A stretch of DNA of 64,000 bases from Polaromonas sp. YR568 (GTDB lineage: Bacteria; Pseudomonadota; Gammaproteobacteria; Burkholderiales; Burkholderiaceae_C). How positions within the stretch are numbered: the first letter of the stretch is position 1; each line of letters opens with the position of its first letter. The position numbers and the translations under genes were made by a program. The notes under the pieces were generated by a model. That model made no database searches. It worked only from the letters and a program-made list of their open reading frames with translations, and was not told where the DNA came from. Below, piece after piece: positions 48,395-58,500 of this stretch. Where the stretch lies: positions 186,001 through 250,000 of the forward strand of contig NZ_FPBM01000004.1 of the NCBI RefSeq assembly GCF_900116715.1, read 5' to 3'.

Positions 48395-50440
48395 ATGACG
48401 CTTGCACCCGCCCGGCCTTCGATGCCGCTGCCTTTGCCTGTACCGCAAATCCGCCACTACCAGGACTGGCTCCAGGCCACACGCGGCCTCTCATTCGATA
48501 ACTACGACGCGCTGTGGCGCTGGTCGGTTACCGACCTCAATGCTTTTTGGCAAAGCATCTGGGACTACTTTGAAATGCAGTCGCCTACGGCCCACAGCGC
48601 CGTGCTGGGCCGGCGCAGCATGCCGGGGGCCGAATGGTTTCCGGGCGCGCAAGGCAACTACGCGCAGCAGGTGTTTCGCCATGTCGCTGCGGCCGAAGCG
48701 GCCGGCGTGCCCGCACTTGTCAGCCACGGCGAGGCCAGCCTGGCGAGTGGTGAAGCGCCGCGCGAGTTGGGCTGGGCCGAGATGCGCCGCCAGTCGGCCT
48801 CACTGGCCCTGCACCTGAAGGCGCAAGGTGTGCAGCCCGGTGACCGCGTGGCCGCCTACCTGCCCAACACGCCGGAGACCATGGTGGCCTTTCTGGCGGT
48901 GGCCAGCATTGGCGCCGTCTGGAGCGTGTGCGCACCCGACATGGGCACGCCCGCCGTGCTGGACCGGTTTGCGCAGATCAAGCCCAAGGTGCTGATCGCC
49001 TGCAACGGCGTGCGCTACGGCGGCAAGGACATCAACCGCCGGGATGCGGTGACCGAGCTGGTGGCGGCGCTGCCCAGCATCACGCATGTGATCATTCACA
49101 ACATACTGCCCGCTGCCAATTCAATCGCTGAAAGCGCAGATTACGCCTCGGCGACTGCCCGAAATGATGCGCAAACCGCGGCGTTTGAGCCGCTCTGGCT
49201 GCCGTTTGACCATCCCCTGTGGATCGTCTATTCCAGCGGCACCACCGGCCTGCCCAAACCCATCGTGCACGGCCATGGCGGTGTGGCGCTGGTGGGGCTG
49301 GCCCTGCTGCGCCTGCACAACGACCTGGCGCCCAGCTACGCCGACCCGGCAAATCCCGAGCGCTTTCATTGGTACAGCTCCACCGGCTGGATCATGTGGA
49401 ACGTGCAGGCCGCCAGCCTGCTCAACGGCACGACCTGCTGCATCTATGACGGCAACCCGGCGGGCAGCAGCAAGGACGCGCCTGACTGGACCACGCTCTG
49501 GCGCTTTGTCGCCGACGCGCGTGCCACTTTCTTTGGTGCGGGTGCTGCATTCTTTGCCACTTGCATGAAGGCCGGTGTTGACGTTGCGCAGTGCGGAGAT
49601 TTGAGCCGGCTTCGTACTCTGGGCACAACTGGATCGCCGCTGAGCGAAGACACGCAGCGCTGGGGGACTGCGCAGTTCGCCAGGATTGGAAATCCCAATA
49701 TCTGGTGGTGCAACATCTCTGGCGGCACCGACTTCGCGGGCGCATTCATTGGCGGCAACCGCGAACTTCCCGTCGTCCCCGGCGAAATGCAATGCCGCAT
49801 CCTCGGCTGCGCCGTCGAAGCCTGGAACGACAAGGGTGAATCCGTCATCGATGAGGTCGGCGAGCTGGTCTGCATACAACCGCTGCCCTCCATGCCGCTT
49901 TACTTCGTCGGCGACGAAGGCAACCAGCGCTACCTGGCCAGCTACTTCGACACCTACCCCGGCGTCTGGCGGCATGGCGACTGGCTCAAAGTCACGCCCT
50001 CGGGCAGCTGCATCATTTACGGCCGCAGCGACGCCACCATCAACCGCCACGGCCTGCGAATGGGCACCAGCGAGCTCTATAGCGCCATCGAAGCCTTGCC
50101 CGAGGTGCTGGATTCGATGGTGGTGGACCTTGAATACCTGGGCCGTGAAAGTTACATGCCGCTCTTCGTGGTGCTGCGGCCCGGCCATGTGCTGGACGAT
50201 GCGATGAAGGCGCGCCTGAACCTGGCAGTCAAGACGGCGCTGTCGCCGCGCTTTGTGCCCAACGAGATCTTCGCCGTGCCCGAAATCCCGCGCACGCTCT
50301 CAGGCAAGAAGCAGGAGCTGCCGATCAAGAAACTGCTGCTGGGCCAGCCGCTGGAAAAGGTGGTCAACCGCGACGCGATGGCCAACCCGGTTTGCCTGGA
50401 CTGGTACGTAGCCTTCGCGCAAAAACGCCTGGCGGGCTGA
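48395..50440 (+). CDS. aacS: Acetoacetyl-CoA synthetase
   Basis: A 681-residue adenylate-forming enzyme. It has the ACS-type N-terminal domain (NAFWQSIWDYFEMQ) and AMP-binding motif WIVYSSGTTGLPKPIVHGHGG (about 272-292). The acetoacetate-specific segments WYSSTGWIMWN and WWCNISGGTDFAGAFIGG are present, and the C-terminal catalytic Lys lies in PRTLSGKKQELPIKK (about 632-646). It activates acetoacetate for polyhydroxybutyrate or ketone-body metabolism. An internal ATG at 48422 is an alternative start. It converges on a LysR gene with 6 bp between stops. Confidence 0.93.
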   Translation: MTLAPARPSMPLPLPVPQIRHYQDWLQATRGLSFDNYDALWRWSVTDLNAFWQSIWDYFEMQSPTAHSAVLGRRSMPGAEWFPGAQGNYAQQVFRHVAAAEAAGVPALVSHGEASLASGEAPRELGWAEMRRQSASLALHLKAQGVQPGDRVAAYLPNTPETMVAFLAVASIGAVWSVCAPDMGTPAVLDRFAQIKPKVLIACNGVRYGGKDINRRDAVTELVAALPSITHVIIHNILPAANSIAESADYASATARNDAQTAAFEPLWLPFDHPLWIVYSSGTTGLPKPIVHGHGGVALVGLALLRLHNDLAPSYADPANPERFHWYSSTGWIMWNVQAASLLNGTTCCIYDGNPAGSSKDAPDWTTLWRFVADARATFFGAGAAFFATCMKAGVDVAQCGDLSRLRTLGTTGSPLSEDTQRWGTAQFARIGNPNIWWCNISGGTDFAGAFIGGNRELPVVPGEMQCRILGCAVEAWNDKGESVIDEVGELVCIQPLPSMPLYFVGDEGNQRYLASYFDTYPGVWRHGDWLKVTPSGSCIIYGRSDATINRHGLRMGTSELYSAIEALPEVLDSMVVDLEYLGRESYMPLFVVLRPGHVLDDAMKARLNLAVKTALSPRFVPNEIFAVPEIPRTLSGKKQELPIKKLLLGQPLEKVVNRDAMANPVCLDWYVAFAQKRLAG

Positions 50441-50446
50441 GCGGCT

Positions 50447-51382
50447 TCAGCCGCGCTTCTTGCCCGCCGCAAAGAGGCTCGCCATGGCCTCGCGCATCCA
50501 CAGCAGGGCCGGGTCCTGGTGGTAGCGCTGGTGCCAGTACATCGAGATATCAAATTCCGGAAACTTGGTGGGCGGCGGGCACAGGCGCAAGTCCAGGTGC
50601 GTGGCCACCAGCCGCGCCAGGTTGTTCGGCACGGGTGACACCAGGTCGGTCTCGGCCACGATGGGGCCCACGCACAAAAAACTGCGTACACGCAGCGAGA
50701 TCTTCGCTTTCACGCGCGGGCTGGCCAACACCTTTTCGACCGTCGCCAAATGCTGTGTTCCCGGCGGGCTGGCCACCACATGGCCCAGGTGGCGCAGCTG
50801 CCCCACGGTGAGCGCGCCGGCCAGCGCTGGATGGCCCTGGCGCATCAAATACACAAAGTGCTCGCGAAACAGCACCTGCTGGTGCACCTGTTTGCCCAGG
50901 CCCGGGATGAAGCCCACCGCCATATCCACATCGCCGGTGGCCAGGCCTTCGGAGAGTTCGGCCAGGCTGGGTGACAAGGTCTCCACCGTGATGCCCGGCG
51001 CTTGCACCGCCAGCCACTGCGACAGGCGCGGCATGAAGTAACGCTCGCCGATATCCGTCATCGCGATGCGAAAAGTGCGTGTGGCCTGCGCGGGCACAAA
51101 AGCGGTTTTCTGCACCGTGCCGCGCACGATGTGCAGGGCTGCCGCCACCGGCTGCGCCAGCTGCTCGGCAAAGGGCGTGGGCTGCACACCGCGCTGCATG
51201 CGCACAAACAGCGCGTCGCCATACGACTCGCGCAGCTTGGCCAGGCCGTAACTCACCGCCGGCTGCGACAGCCCCAGCCGCGCGCCGGTGGCCGTGAGGT
51301 TCTTGGTGCGAAAGACGGTGTCAAAAAGCTCCAGCAGGTTGAGGTCAATCTGGTGGGTCAGCGGTTTGCCTTGGGCCTGCAT
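50447..51382 (-). CDS. LysR-family regulator of the meta-cleavage operon
   Basis: A 311-residue LysR protein resembling the NahR/NodD branch: IDLNLLELFDTVFRTKNLTATGARLGLSQPAVSYGLAKLRESYGDALFVRMQRGVQPTPFAEQLAQPV is characteristic in order and spelling. The effector domain follows. It is divergent from the extradiol dioxygenase gene, with a dyad between, so it is the likely activator of the 51.5-59.5 kb catabolic operon, responding to an aromatic substrate or ring-cleavage intermediate. Confidence 0.92.
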   Translation of the reverse strand: MQAQGKPLTHQIDLNLLELFDTVFRTKNLTATGARLGLSQPAVSYGLAKLRESYGDALFVRMQRGVQPTPFAEQLAQPVAAALHIVRGTVQKTAFVPAQATRTFRIAMTDIGERYFMPRLSQWLAVQAPGITVETLSPSLAELSEGLATGDVDMAVGFIPGLGKQVHQQVLFREHFVYLMRQGHPALAGALTVGQLRHLGHVVASPPGTQHLATVEKVLASPRVKAKISLRVRSFLCVGPIVAETDLVSPVPNNLARLVATHLDLRLCPPPTKFPEFDISMYWHQRYHQDPALLWMREAMASLFAAGKKRG

Positions 51383-51411
51383 GGTGCGTCTCCTTGCGTC
51401 TGCATGGTTCC

Positions 51412-51434
51412 TGATATCAACAAATCAGATATCA
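51412..51434. promoter_or_regulatory. LysR-type operator of the meta-cleavage operon
   Basis: TGATATC (51412-51418) and GATATCA (51428-51434) are perfect 7-bp arms with a 9-bp spacer, 30 bp from the LysR start. This is the expected activator site, which also overlaps the regulator's own promoter zone. Confidence 0.68.
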
Positions 51435-51452
51435 CAGATTCTATATTTTCAT

Positions 51453-51481
51453 TTCTCAAATGCCTGACGGCTGCCTATAGT
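51453..51481 (+). promoter_or_regulatory. Promoter of the meta-cleavage operon
   Basis: TTCTCA (51453-51458), 17 bases, then TATAGT (51476-51481): 4 of 6 and 5 of 6 matches to sigma-70. It sits 19 bp after the LysR dyad and about 54 bp before the dioxygenase ATG, a geometry that suits LysR activation of a weak -35. Confidence 0.55.
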
Positions 51482-51534
51482 CGCGTCCATCACATCAACG
51501 CACACCCAAAAAGGAGTGCGCTACAGGAGACACG

Positions 51535-52398
51535 ATGATCAACCTCTGGGATATCCGCTACGTCAGGCTGGGCACACGCGACATCGCGTCGGCCAGCCGT
51601 TATGCGCGCCAGGTGGTTGGCCTGGAGTCGGCCCGCCAGGAGGGCGGCGCCGAATACTTTCGCAGCGATGGGCGTGACCACACACTGGTGTACTTCGAGG
51701 GCGACCCGGCCGACCACACCGTGGGCTTTGAGCTGCGCGATGCGGCGGAGCTGGAGGCCGCCGCCACGCTGCTGGACCGCAGCGACGTGAAAGTGCGCGC
51801 CGGCACGGCGGCGGAATGCGAGCAGCGCCGCGTCAAGTCCTTCATCAACTTCAAGGACCCGACCGGCAACAGCATAGACCTGGTGGTGCAGCCGCACCAC
51901 AGCGGCCGCGACTACTGGCCGCCGCACAACACCGGCATCACCGGCTTCAGCCACATCGGCCTGTGCTCCAGCGACCCGGTGCGCGACGAACAGTTCTGGA
52001 CGGGCGTTCTCGGCGCGCGCGTCAGCGACCGCATCGGCCCTTCACCGCTGCTGCGCATCGACGAAGTGCATCACAAGATCGCGCTCTTCCCCTCGCGCAA
52101 GCCCGGGGTGCAGCACGTCAACCACCAGGTCGACTCCATCAACGACCTGATGAAAGCCTGGTACCGCCTGCAGGCCGCCGGCGTGCGCATCGTCTTCGGT
52201 CCAGGCCGTCATCCGACCTCGGGCGCCTGCTTCCTCTACTTCGAGGGGCCGGACGGCATGGTCTATGAGTATTCGACCGGCGTGCGCCACATCACGGCAG
52301 AGCAGGAGGCCGGCTACCAGCCGCGCCAGTTCCCCATGGACACCACGTCCTTCTGCATGTGGGGCTCCAAACCCGATATCCCTGAATTCAAGGTCTGA
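51535..52398 (+). CDS. VOC-superfamily extradiol ring-cleavage dioxygenase
   Basis: A 287-residue two-domain type I extradiol dioxygenase. The C-terminal half holds the Fe(II) ligands: His in GFSHIGLCSSD (about 140), His in VQHVNHQVDS (about 200) and Glu in GMVYEYSTGV (about 245). The N-terminal domain is the non-catalytic repeat. It should open a catechol or substituted catechol ring beside the diol to give the hydroxymuconic semialdehyde-type product handled by the genes behind it. A strong AGGAG site precedes the ATG. The exact substrate is not predictable. Confidence 0.86.
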   Translation: MINLWDIRYVRLGTRDIASASRYARQVVGLESARQEGGAEYFRSDGRDHTLVYFEGDPADHTVGFELRDAAELEAAATLLDRSDVKVRAGTAAECEQRRVKSFINFKDPTGNSIDLVVQPHHSGRDYWPPHNTGITGFSHIGLCSSDPVRDEQFWTGVLGARVSDRIGPSPLLRIDEVHHKIALFPSRKPGVQHVNHQVDSINDLMKAWYRLQAAGVRIVFGPGRHPTSGACFLYFEGPDGMVYEYSTGVRHITAEQEAGYQPRQFPMDTTSFCMWGSKPDIPEFKV

Positions 52399-52399
52399 C

Positions 52400-53110
52400 A
52401 TGGTGGCCCAGCATTTCTCTCAACTGCCCGATGCGCAACGCCGCGTGCGCCTGGCCGCGCGGGCTTTGTCGCGCCACGGCCTGGTGCATGCCTACGGGCA
52501 TTGCAGCGAGCGGCTGGACGCCGAACACTTTCTGGTGTGCGCAGCCAAGCCCATGGGCCTGATTGCCCCCGGTGAGGCCGGCGTTGTCGTGCCGGTGTCC
52601 GGCAGCCTGCCGGAGGGCGTGCTTGGCGAGGTGCGCATTCACCAGCAGATCTACCAGCGCAGGCCCGAGGTGCGGGCCGTGGTGCGCAGCATGCCGCGCA
52701 GCGTGATGACGCTGGGCACCGCGCGCCGCACGCCGCGCCCGCGACACGGCTTCGGCGCTTACTTCGGCGCCGGTGTGGCGCTATGGGACGACCCGCAGCT
52801 GGTGCGCAGTGACGCCGCTGCGGCCGCATTGGCGGTGGAGCTCGGCGCCTTGAATGCGCTGGTCATGCGCGGCAACGGCGCGGTGGTGGCGGCGGACTCG
52901 CTACTTAAAGCCGTGGTGCTGACCTGGTACCTGGAAGACGCGGCGCGCCTGGAGCTGGATGTGCTGGCCGCCGGCCTGGAGGGTGAGTCCGTGCTGCTCG
53001 ACGGGCAGGCCTGCGCCGAGCGCGCGACCAGCACCGGCCTGATCTACGAACGCATGTGGGACCACCTGACGGCGGGTGATGCCGAGCTGGGCCTTCCTAC
53101 GAATCACTGA
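52400..53110 (+). CDS. Class II aldolase-like protein lacking the metal-binding histidines
   Basis: A 236-residue protein with the class II aldolase/adducin fold (RLAARALSRHGLVHAYGHCSERLDAEHFLV; GEVRIHQQIYQRRPEVRAVVRSMPRSV; LGALNALVMRGNGAVVAADSLLKAV). The usual 'VVHTH' is VVRSM, and 'RNHG' is RGNG. The three zinc-ligand histidines are therefore all absent; the protein at 20101-20871 has them. It could be a pseudo-enzyme or use different chemistry. It starts one base after the dioxygenase stop and 29 bp before the dehydrogenase gene, so it belongs to the meta-cleavage operon. Confidence 0.83.
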   Translation: MVAQHFSQLPDAQRRVRLAARALSRHGLVHAYGHCSERLDAEHFLVCAAKPMGLIAPGEAGVVVPVSGSLPEGVLGEVRIHQQIYQRRPEVRAVVRSMPRSVMTLGTARRTPRPRHGFGAYFGAGVALWDDPQLVRSDAAAAALAVELGALNALVMRGNGAVVAADSLLKAVVLTWYLEDAARLELDVLAAGLEGESVLLDGQACAERATSTGLIYERMWDHLTAGDAELGLPTNH

Positions 53111-53139
53111 CTGACGAAGAAAAGAACCCGAGAAGAACC

Positions 53140-54624
53140 ATGTCCGACCCCAAGCCCACTATTCTGAATTTCATCAACGGCCAGTACCGCACCGGCAGCG
53201 GCAAGCTGTTTGACGACATCGACCCGGTCACAGGGCATCGTGTCGCGCAGGTGAGCGAAGCCGGCCGCAGCGATGTGGACGCAGCCGTGAAAGCGGCGCG
53301 TGCGGCGCTTGACGGCCCCTGGGGCAAGCTCACGCTCGCGCAGCGCGCCGACATGCTGTATGCCATCGCCGCCGCGATTGACCGCCGCGCCAAAGATTTT
53401 CTGGCTGCGGAAATTGCCGACACGGGCAAGCCCTACAAGCTCGCCTCGCACCTCGACATCCCGCGTGGCGCCGCCAACTTCCGCGTCTTCGCCGACGCGG
53501 TGCGCAACGTGCCGACCGAGTGCTTCACCATGACCGCGCCCGACGGCCAGCCCGGCCTGAACTACGCACTGCGCCGGCCCAAGGGCGTGATCGCGGTGGT
53601 GTGCCCCTGGAATTTGCCGCTCTTGCTCATGACCTGGAAGGTGGCGCCGGCACTCGCCTGCGGTAATACGGTGATCGTCAAGCCGTCGGAAGAAACACCG
53701 GCAACGGCCGCCTTGCTGGGCGAGGTGATGAACGAGGTCGGTGTGCCACCCGGCGTCTACAACGTGGTGCACGGATTCGGCCCCGGCTCGGCCGGCGAGT
53801 TTCTCACCACTCACCCGGGCGTTGATGCCATCACCTTCACCGGTGAAACCCGCACCGGCGCAGCCATCATCAAGGCCGCGGCCGATGGCATCAAGCCCGT
53901 ATCGATGGAGCTGGGCGGCAAGAACCCGGCCATCGTGTTTGCCGACGCCAATCTTGATGTGGTGGCTGCAGGGCTGGCGCGTTCGGTGTTTGAAAACACC
54001 GGCCAGGTGTGCCTGGGCACTGAGCGTGTTTACGTCGAGCGGCCGGTCTTCGACGCCGTGGTGCAAAAACTGGCTGACGCTGCCAAGGCCTTGCGTCCCG
54101 GCGCCTCAGGCGATATCGCCGCCAACTGGGGGCCGCTGATCTCGCGAGAGCATCAGCAGAAGGTTTTGAGTTACTACGCACTGGCACGTGAGGAGGGCGC
54201 GCATGCGGTGTGTGGTGGTGGCGTGCCCGACATGCCGGAGGCCCTGCGCGGCGGTGCATGGATTGAACCTACCGTCTGGACCGGCCTGCCGCAAACGGCT
54301 CGTGTGGTGCAGGAAGAAATTTTTGGCCCCTGCTGCCACGTGATGCCCTTCGACACCGAAGAAGAAGCGCTGCGCCTGGCCGGCGACACGCCTTACGGCC
54401 TGGCCGCTTCTGTGTACACCCGCGACATCAACCGCGCCCACCGCGTGGCCTCAAAACTCAAGGTCGGCGTGGCCTGGGTCAACACCTGGTTCCTGCGCGA
54501 CCTGCGCACGGCTTTCGGCGGCTCCGGCATGTCGGGCATAGGCCGCGAGGGCGGTGTGCATTCGCTGGAGTTCTACACCGAGCTGTCCAACGTCTGCATC
54601 AAACTGGAAGGAGCGCCTGCATGA
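53140..54624 (+). CDS. dmpC: 2-hydroxymuconic semialdehyde dehydrogenase
   Basis: A 494-residue aldehyde dehydrogenase. Catalytic Asn lies in [32 protein letters not shown] (about residue 163); catalytic Glu is in [13 protein letters not shown] (about 262); catalytic Cys is in [16 protein letters not shown] (about 296). The sequence follows the XylG/DmpC group, which oxidises hydroxymuconic semialdehyde to 2-hydroxymuconate. The C-terminus ([20 protein letters not shown]) is also that of this group. It overlaps the hydratase gene by 4 bp. Confidence 0.92.
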   Translation: MSDPKPTILNFINGQYRTGSGKLFDDIDPVTGHRVAQVSEAGRSDVDAAVKAARAALDGPWGKLTLAQRADMLYAIAAAIDRRAKDFLAAEIADTGKPYKLASHLDIPRGAANFRVFADAVRNVPTECFTMTAPDGQPGLNYALRRPKGVIAVVCPWNLPLLLMTWKVAPALACGNTVIVKPSEETPATAALLGEVMNEVGVPPGVYNVVHGFGPGSAGEFLTTHPGVDAITFTGETRTGAAIIKAAADGIKPVSMELGGKNPAIVFADANLDVVAAGLARSVFENTGQVCLGTERVYVERPVFDAVVQKLADAAKALRPGASGDIAANWGPLISREHQQKVLSYYALAREEGAHAVCGGGVPDMPEALRGGAWIEPTVWTGLPQTARVVQEEIFGPCCHVMPFDTEEEALRLAGDTPYGLAASVYTRDINRAHRVASKLKVGVAWVNTWFLRDLRTAFGGSGMSGIGREGGVHSLEFYTELSNVCIKLEGAPA

Positions 54625-55412
54625 ACAACAAAGATATCGCCGCGGCGGCTGAGCAACTGTGGTCGGCCGCCGAAACCGGCCAGGCCATCACCCCGCTGCG
54701 CGAGCAGTTCGCACACTTCGGCGCTGACGAAGCCTATGCCGTGCAGGACATCAACACCGAGCGCCGCCTCAAAGCCGGTGGCAAGCTGGTGGGCCGCAAG
54801 ATCGGCCTGACCGCGCGCGCCGTGCAAAAACAGCTCGGCGTGGACCAGCCCGACTTCGGCATGCTGTTTGCCGACATGGCTTATTGCGACGGCGAACCGA
54901 TTCCGTGGAAGGTGCTGATGCAGCCCAAGGTCGAAGCCGAGGTCGCGCTGGTCATGGAGCACGACCTGCCCGAGCCCGGCATCACGGTCGCGCAATTGCT
55001 GCGCGCCACCGCCTTTGCATTGCCGGCGCTGGAGATCGTCGGCAGCCGCATCGCCAACTGGGACATCCGTTTTGTCGATACGGTCGCCGACAACGCCTCG
55101 AGCAGCGCCTTTGTGCTCGGCAACACGCCCGTCAAACCGCAGCAGCTCGATCTGCGCCTGGCCGGCATGGTGATGGAGCGCGGCGGTGAGCCTGTCTCGC
55201 TGGGTGCGGGCGCCGCCTGCCTGGGCCACCCTTACAACGCCGCCGTGTGGCTGGCCAACAAGATGGCCTCGCTGGGCCGTGGCCTGAAAGCCGGCGATGT
55301 GGTGCTGACCGGCGCGCTCGGCCCCATGGTCGTGGTGTCGCCCGGTGACGTGGTGGAAGCCCGCATCAACGGCCTCGGATCCGTCCGCGCCGCATTTGGA
55401 GACAAAGCATGA
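54621..55412 (+). CDS. dmpE: 2-oxopent-4-enoate hydratase
   Basis: A 263-residue protein of the MhpD/DmpE hydratase/decarboxylase family. It shows [26 protein letters not shown], the metal ligands in [43 protein letters not shown] and the final [19 protein letters not shown]. It hydrates 2-oxopent-4-enoate to 4-hydroxy-2-oxovalerate. The next gene is the decarboxylase paralogue. Which of the two is hydratase is assigned by similarity and order. Confidence 0.88.
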   Translation: MNNKDIAAAAEQLWSAAETGQAITPLREQFAHFGADEAYAVQDINTERRLKAGGKLVGRKIGLTARAVQKQLGVDQPDFGMLFADMAYCDGEPIPWKVLMQPKVEAEVALVMEHDLPEPGITVAQLLRATAFALPALEIVGSRIANWDIRFVDTVADNASSSAFVLGNTPVKPQQLDLRLAGMVMERGGEPVSLGAGAACLGHPYNAAVWLANKMASLGRGLKAGDVVLTGALGPMVVVSPGDVVEARINGLGSVRAAFGDKA

Positions 55413-56176
55413 GCCTGATTCTTGACCTCGCCGCGCGGGTGGACGAAGCCGCACGCACCGCCACCGCCATTGCCCAGCTCTCGCACGAACACACGCTCAG
55501 CGAAGCACAGGCTTATGAAGTGCAGGCCGCATCGATCGCCCGGCGCCTGTCGCGCGGTGAGCGCCGCGTCGGCATGAAGATGGGCTTTACCAGCCGCGCC
55601 AAGATGCAGCAGATGGGTGTGCACGACATGATCTGGGGCCGGCTCACCGACGCCATGGCCGTGGAAGAGGGCGCGCCGGTTTTCCTGTCGCGTTATGTGC
55701 ATCCACGGGTCGAGCCCGAGATTGCCTTCCTGCTGTCGCGGCCCTTGCCAGGCAACGCCACATTGGCTGAAGCCTTGCTGGCCGTGGAAGCCATCGCGCC
55801 CGCATTGGAAATCATTGATTCCCGTTATGCGGACTTCAAGTTCTCGCTGGCCGATGTGATTGCGGACAACGCGTCTTCTACCGGTTTTGTGATCGGCCCC
55901 TGGGCAGACCCGACGCAGGACTTCAGCAACCTCGGCCTGGTGCTGACGCTGAACGGCCAGCCCAAACAGGTCGGCTCCACGGCCGGCATCCTCGGCCATC
56001 CGTTGCGCTCGCTGGTAGCGGCCGCACGCATCTGCGCCGCTGCCGGCGAGCCGCTGCAAGCCGGCGCGATTGTGATGGCCGGTGGCGCCACCGCCGCCGA
56101 AGCCCTGGCGCCCGGCGTGCATGTGCGCTGCGAGATGCAGCACATTGGCGCCGTCTCATTCACCACCACGGAGTAA
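55409..56176 (+). CDS. dmpH: 2-oxo-3-hexenedioate (4-oxalocrotonate) decarboxylase
   Basis: A 255-residue paralogue of the preceding hydratase: [40 protein letters not shown] (metal ligands), [32 protein letters not shown]. It decarboxylates the keto form of 4-oxalocrotonate to 2-oxopent-4-enoate. It overlaps the hydratase gene by 4 bp, and the two usually form a complex. The short [11 protein letters not shown] segment fits the decarboxylase branch. Confidence 0.88.
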   Translation: MSLILDLAARVDEAARTATAIAQLSHEHTLSEAQAYEVQAASIARRLSRGERRVGMKMGFTSRAKMQQMGVHDMIWGRLTDAMAVEEGAPVFLSRYVHPRVEPEIAFLLSRPLPGNATLAEALLAVEAIAPALEIIDSRYADFKFSLADVIADNASSTGFVIGPWADPTQDFSNLGLVLTLNGQPKQVGSTAGILGHPLRSLVAAARICAAAGEPLQAGAIVMAGGATAAEALAPGVHVRCEMQHIGAVSFTTTE

Positions 56177-56179
56177 GCC

Positions 56180-56359
56180 ATGCCGTTGATACAGGTCACC
56201 TTGATCGAAGGCCGCCCCATGGAGGCCAAGGCCGAACTCATACGCACGCTGACGGAAGCGGCGGTCGCCAGCCTGAACGCACCGCGCGAAGCCGTGCGCG
56301 TGATCGTTCAGGAAGTGCCGGCCGCGCACTGGGGCGTGGGCGGCGTGCCCAAGGGCTAA
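56180..56359 (+). CDS. dmpI: 4-oxalocrotonate tautomerase (short, 59 codons)
   Basis: A small gene in the 216-bp gap between the decarboxylase and acetaldehyde dehydrogenase genes. After Met removal the catalytic Pro1 starts PLIQVTLIEGRP, and Arg11 and Arg39 (EAVRVIV) are in the 4-OT positions. The Phe50 equivalent is Trp (AAHWGVGG). It interconverts 2-hydroxymuconate and 2-oxo-3-hexenedioate. The start is four bases after the decarboxylase stop, with GGAG before it. Confidence 0.92.
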   Translation: MPLIQVTLIEGRPMEAKAELIRTLTEAAVASLNAPREAVRVIVQEVPAAHWGVGGVPKG

Positions 56360-56392
56360 AAAAACTGCACAGGACATTGCACAGGAAACATC

Positions 56393-57343
56393 ATGACTGA
56401 AAAACTCAAAGCCGCCATCATCGGCCCCGGCAATATCGGCACCGACTTGATGATCAAGATCCTGCGCCACGGCAGGCATATCGAAATTGCCGCCATGGCC
56501 GGCGTGGACCCGGGCTCCGACGGCCTGGCCCGCGCAGCGCGCATGGGTGTGGCCGTCACGCACGAAGGCGTGGAGGGCCTGGCCAGGCTGCCGGTGTTTG
56601 CCGACGTCGACATCGTGTTCGACGCAACCAGCGCGGCGGCGCATGTGGTGAACGATGCTTTCCTGCGTGGCCTCAAGCCCGGCATCCGCATGGTGGACCT
56701 GACGCCCGCCGCCATCGGCCCCTACTGTGTGCCGGTGGTCAACGGCCATGCCTACCTGGATGCGCCCAACGTGAACATGGTGACCTGCGGCGGCCAGGCC
56801 ACCATACCGATGGTGGCGGCGGTGTCGCGCATCGCGCCCGTGCTGTACGGCGAGATCGTTGCCAGCATTTCCAGCAAAAGCGCCGGCCCCGGCACACGCG
56901 CCAATATTGACGAGTTCACCGAGACCACCTCGCGCGCCATCGAAGCAGTGGGCGGCGCAAAGAAGGGCAAGGCCATCATCGTGCTGAACCCGGCCGAGCC
57001 GCCGCTCATCATGCGCGACACCGTCTATTGCCTCAGCGAGATGGCGGACGAAGACCGGGTGGCGCAATCGGTGGAGCGCATGGTGGCCGAGGTGCAGCAG
57101 TACGTGCCCGGCTACAGCCTCAAGCAGAAGGTGCAGTTTGAACGCATAGGCGCCGCCGCACCCTTGAACATTCCCGGCGTGGGGCATGTCAGCGGCCTGA
57201 AGACTTCCATCTTTCTGGAAGTCGAAGGCGCCGCGCATTACCTGCCCGCCTACGCCGGCAACCTCGACATCATGACCAGCGCCGCGCTGGCGACGGCCGA
57301 GCGCATGGCCGAAAAAATGCTGGCGCAAGCAGCGCTGGCCTGA
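56393..57343 (+). CDS. dmpF: Acetaldehyde dehydrogenase (acylating)
   Basis: A 316-residue NAD-dependent enzyme of the MhpF/DmpF group. The N-terminal Rossmann motif [18 protein letters not shown] precedes the active-site Cys in [18 protein letters not shown] (about 127-143). The segment [27 protein letters not shown] is also characteristic. It converts acetaldehyde and CoA to acetyl-CoA. It is normally complexed with the aldolase encoded 14 bp downstream, with substrate channelled between them. Confidence 0.95.
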   Translation: MTEKLKAAIIGPGNIGTDLMIKILRHGRHIEIAAMAGVDPGSDGLARAARMGVAVTHEGVEGLARLPVFADVDIVFDATSAAAHVVNDAFLRGLKPGIRMVDLTPAAIGPYCVPVVNGHAYLDAPNVNMVTCGGQATIPMVAAVSRIAPVLYGEIVASISSKSAGPGTRANIDEFTETTSRAIEAVGGAKKGKAIIVLNPAEPPLIMRDTVYCLSEMADEDRVAQSVERMVAEVQQYVPGYSLKQKVQFERIGAAAPLNIPGVGHVSGLKTSIFLEVEGAAHYLPAYAGNLDIMTSAALATAERMAEKMLAQAALA

Positions 57344-57357
57344 CCCCGGAGACCTTC

Positions 57358-58425
57358 ATGAACCCCAACAAGAAAATCTATATCTCCGACGTGACGCTGC
57401 GTGACGGCAGCCATGCGGTGAGGCACCAGTACAGCGTGGCCGACATGATGCGCATCGCGGCGGCGCTCGATGCCGCCAGGGTGGACTCCATTGAAGTCGC
57501 CCACGGTGACGGCCTGCAGGGCTCCAGTTTCAACTACGGCTTCGGCGCGCACACCGACCTGATGTGGATCGAGGCGGTGGCCAGTGTGGTGCAGCACGCA
57601 AAGATCGCCACCTTGCTGATACCCGGCATCGGCACCGTGCACGACCTGAAGGCCGCCCACAGCGCGGGTGCCAGCATTGTGCGCATCGCCACACATTGCA
57701 CTGAGGCCGATATCTCGCGCCAGCACATCGAATACGCGCGCCACCTGGGCATGGAGGCCGTGGGCTTTTTGATGATGAGCCATATGCAGACGCCCAAGGT
57801 GCTGGCAGAGCAGGCCAAGCTGATGGAAAGCTACGGCGCAACCTGCTGCTACGTGGTGGACTCGGGCGGCGCGCTGGGCATGCAGGATGTGCGCGACCGG
57901 TTCCGCGCGATGAAGGATGTGCTCAAGCCCGAAACGCTGACCGGCATGCACGCCCACCACAACCTGAGCCTGGGCGTGGCGAACTCCATCGTTGCGGTCG
58001 AAGAAGGCTGCGACCGTGTGGACGCCAGCCTTGCGGGCATGGGCGCCGGCGCAGGCAATGCGCCGCTGGAGGTGTTCATCGCCGCTGCCGAGCGCCTGGG
58101 CTGGAACCATGGCTGCGACCTCTACCGGCTGATGGACGCCGCGGACGACATCGTGCGGCCGCTGCAAGACCGCCCTGTGCGGGTAGACCGCGAAACCCTT
58201 GCGCTGGGGTATGCCGGTGTGTATTCGAGCTTTTTGCGCCACTCCGAAATCGCCGCCGCGAAGTACGGCCTCAAGGCCGTCGACATCCTGGTCGAGCTGG
58301 GCCGCCGCCGCATGGTGGGCGGGCAGGAGGACATGATCGTCGACGTGGCGCTGGACCTGCTCAAGGCCGGTGCGGGCACTGCCCCGCTTGCCGCCGCATC
58401 GACGGGAGGGCTCACCCAGAGATGA
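57358..58425 (+). CDS. dmpG: 4-hydroxy-2-oxovalerate aldolase
   Basis: A 355-residue HMGL/DRE-TIM barrel aldolase (MhpE/DmpG). The metal and substrate motif [15 protein letters not shown] is at residues 13-27, [19 protein letters not shown] near 51-69 and the metal-ligand HxH in [14 protein letters not shown] (about 198-211). It splits 4-hydroxy-2-oxovalerate into pyruvate and acetaldehyde, partnering the upstream acetaldehyde dehydrogenase. It ends the enzymatic part of the operon. Confidence 0.95.
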   Translation: MNPNKKIYISDVTLRDGSHAVRHQYSVADMMRIAAALDAARVDSIEVAHGDGLQGSSFNYGFGAHTDLMWIEAVASVVQHAKIATLLIPGIGTVHDLKAAHSAGASIVRIATHCTEADISRQHIEYARHLGMEAVGFLMMSHMQTPKVLAEQAKLMESYGATCCYVVDSGGALGMQDVRDRFRAMKDVLKPETLTGMHAHHNLSLGVANSIVAVEEGCDRVDASLAGMGAGAGNAPLEVFIAAAERLGWNHGCDLYRLMDAADDIVRPLQDRPVRVDRETLALGYAGVYSSFLRHSEIAAAKYGLKAVDILVELGRRRMVGGQEDMIVDVALDLLKAGAGTAPLAAASTGGLTQR

Positions 58426-58500
58426 CCCCGCCAATCACCCGCTTCATTCCCCCTTGCTTCCCGACAAAAACCACGACCTGAACTTTCGCAGGAGACAAAC

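Noticed and set aside
56180..56359. Leaving the gap between dmpH and dmpF as non-coding
   Set aside because: The gap encodes a 59-residue tautomerase with Pro1, Arg11 and Arg39 in place, so it was annotated as a gene.
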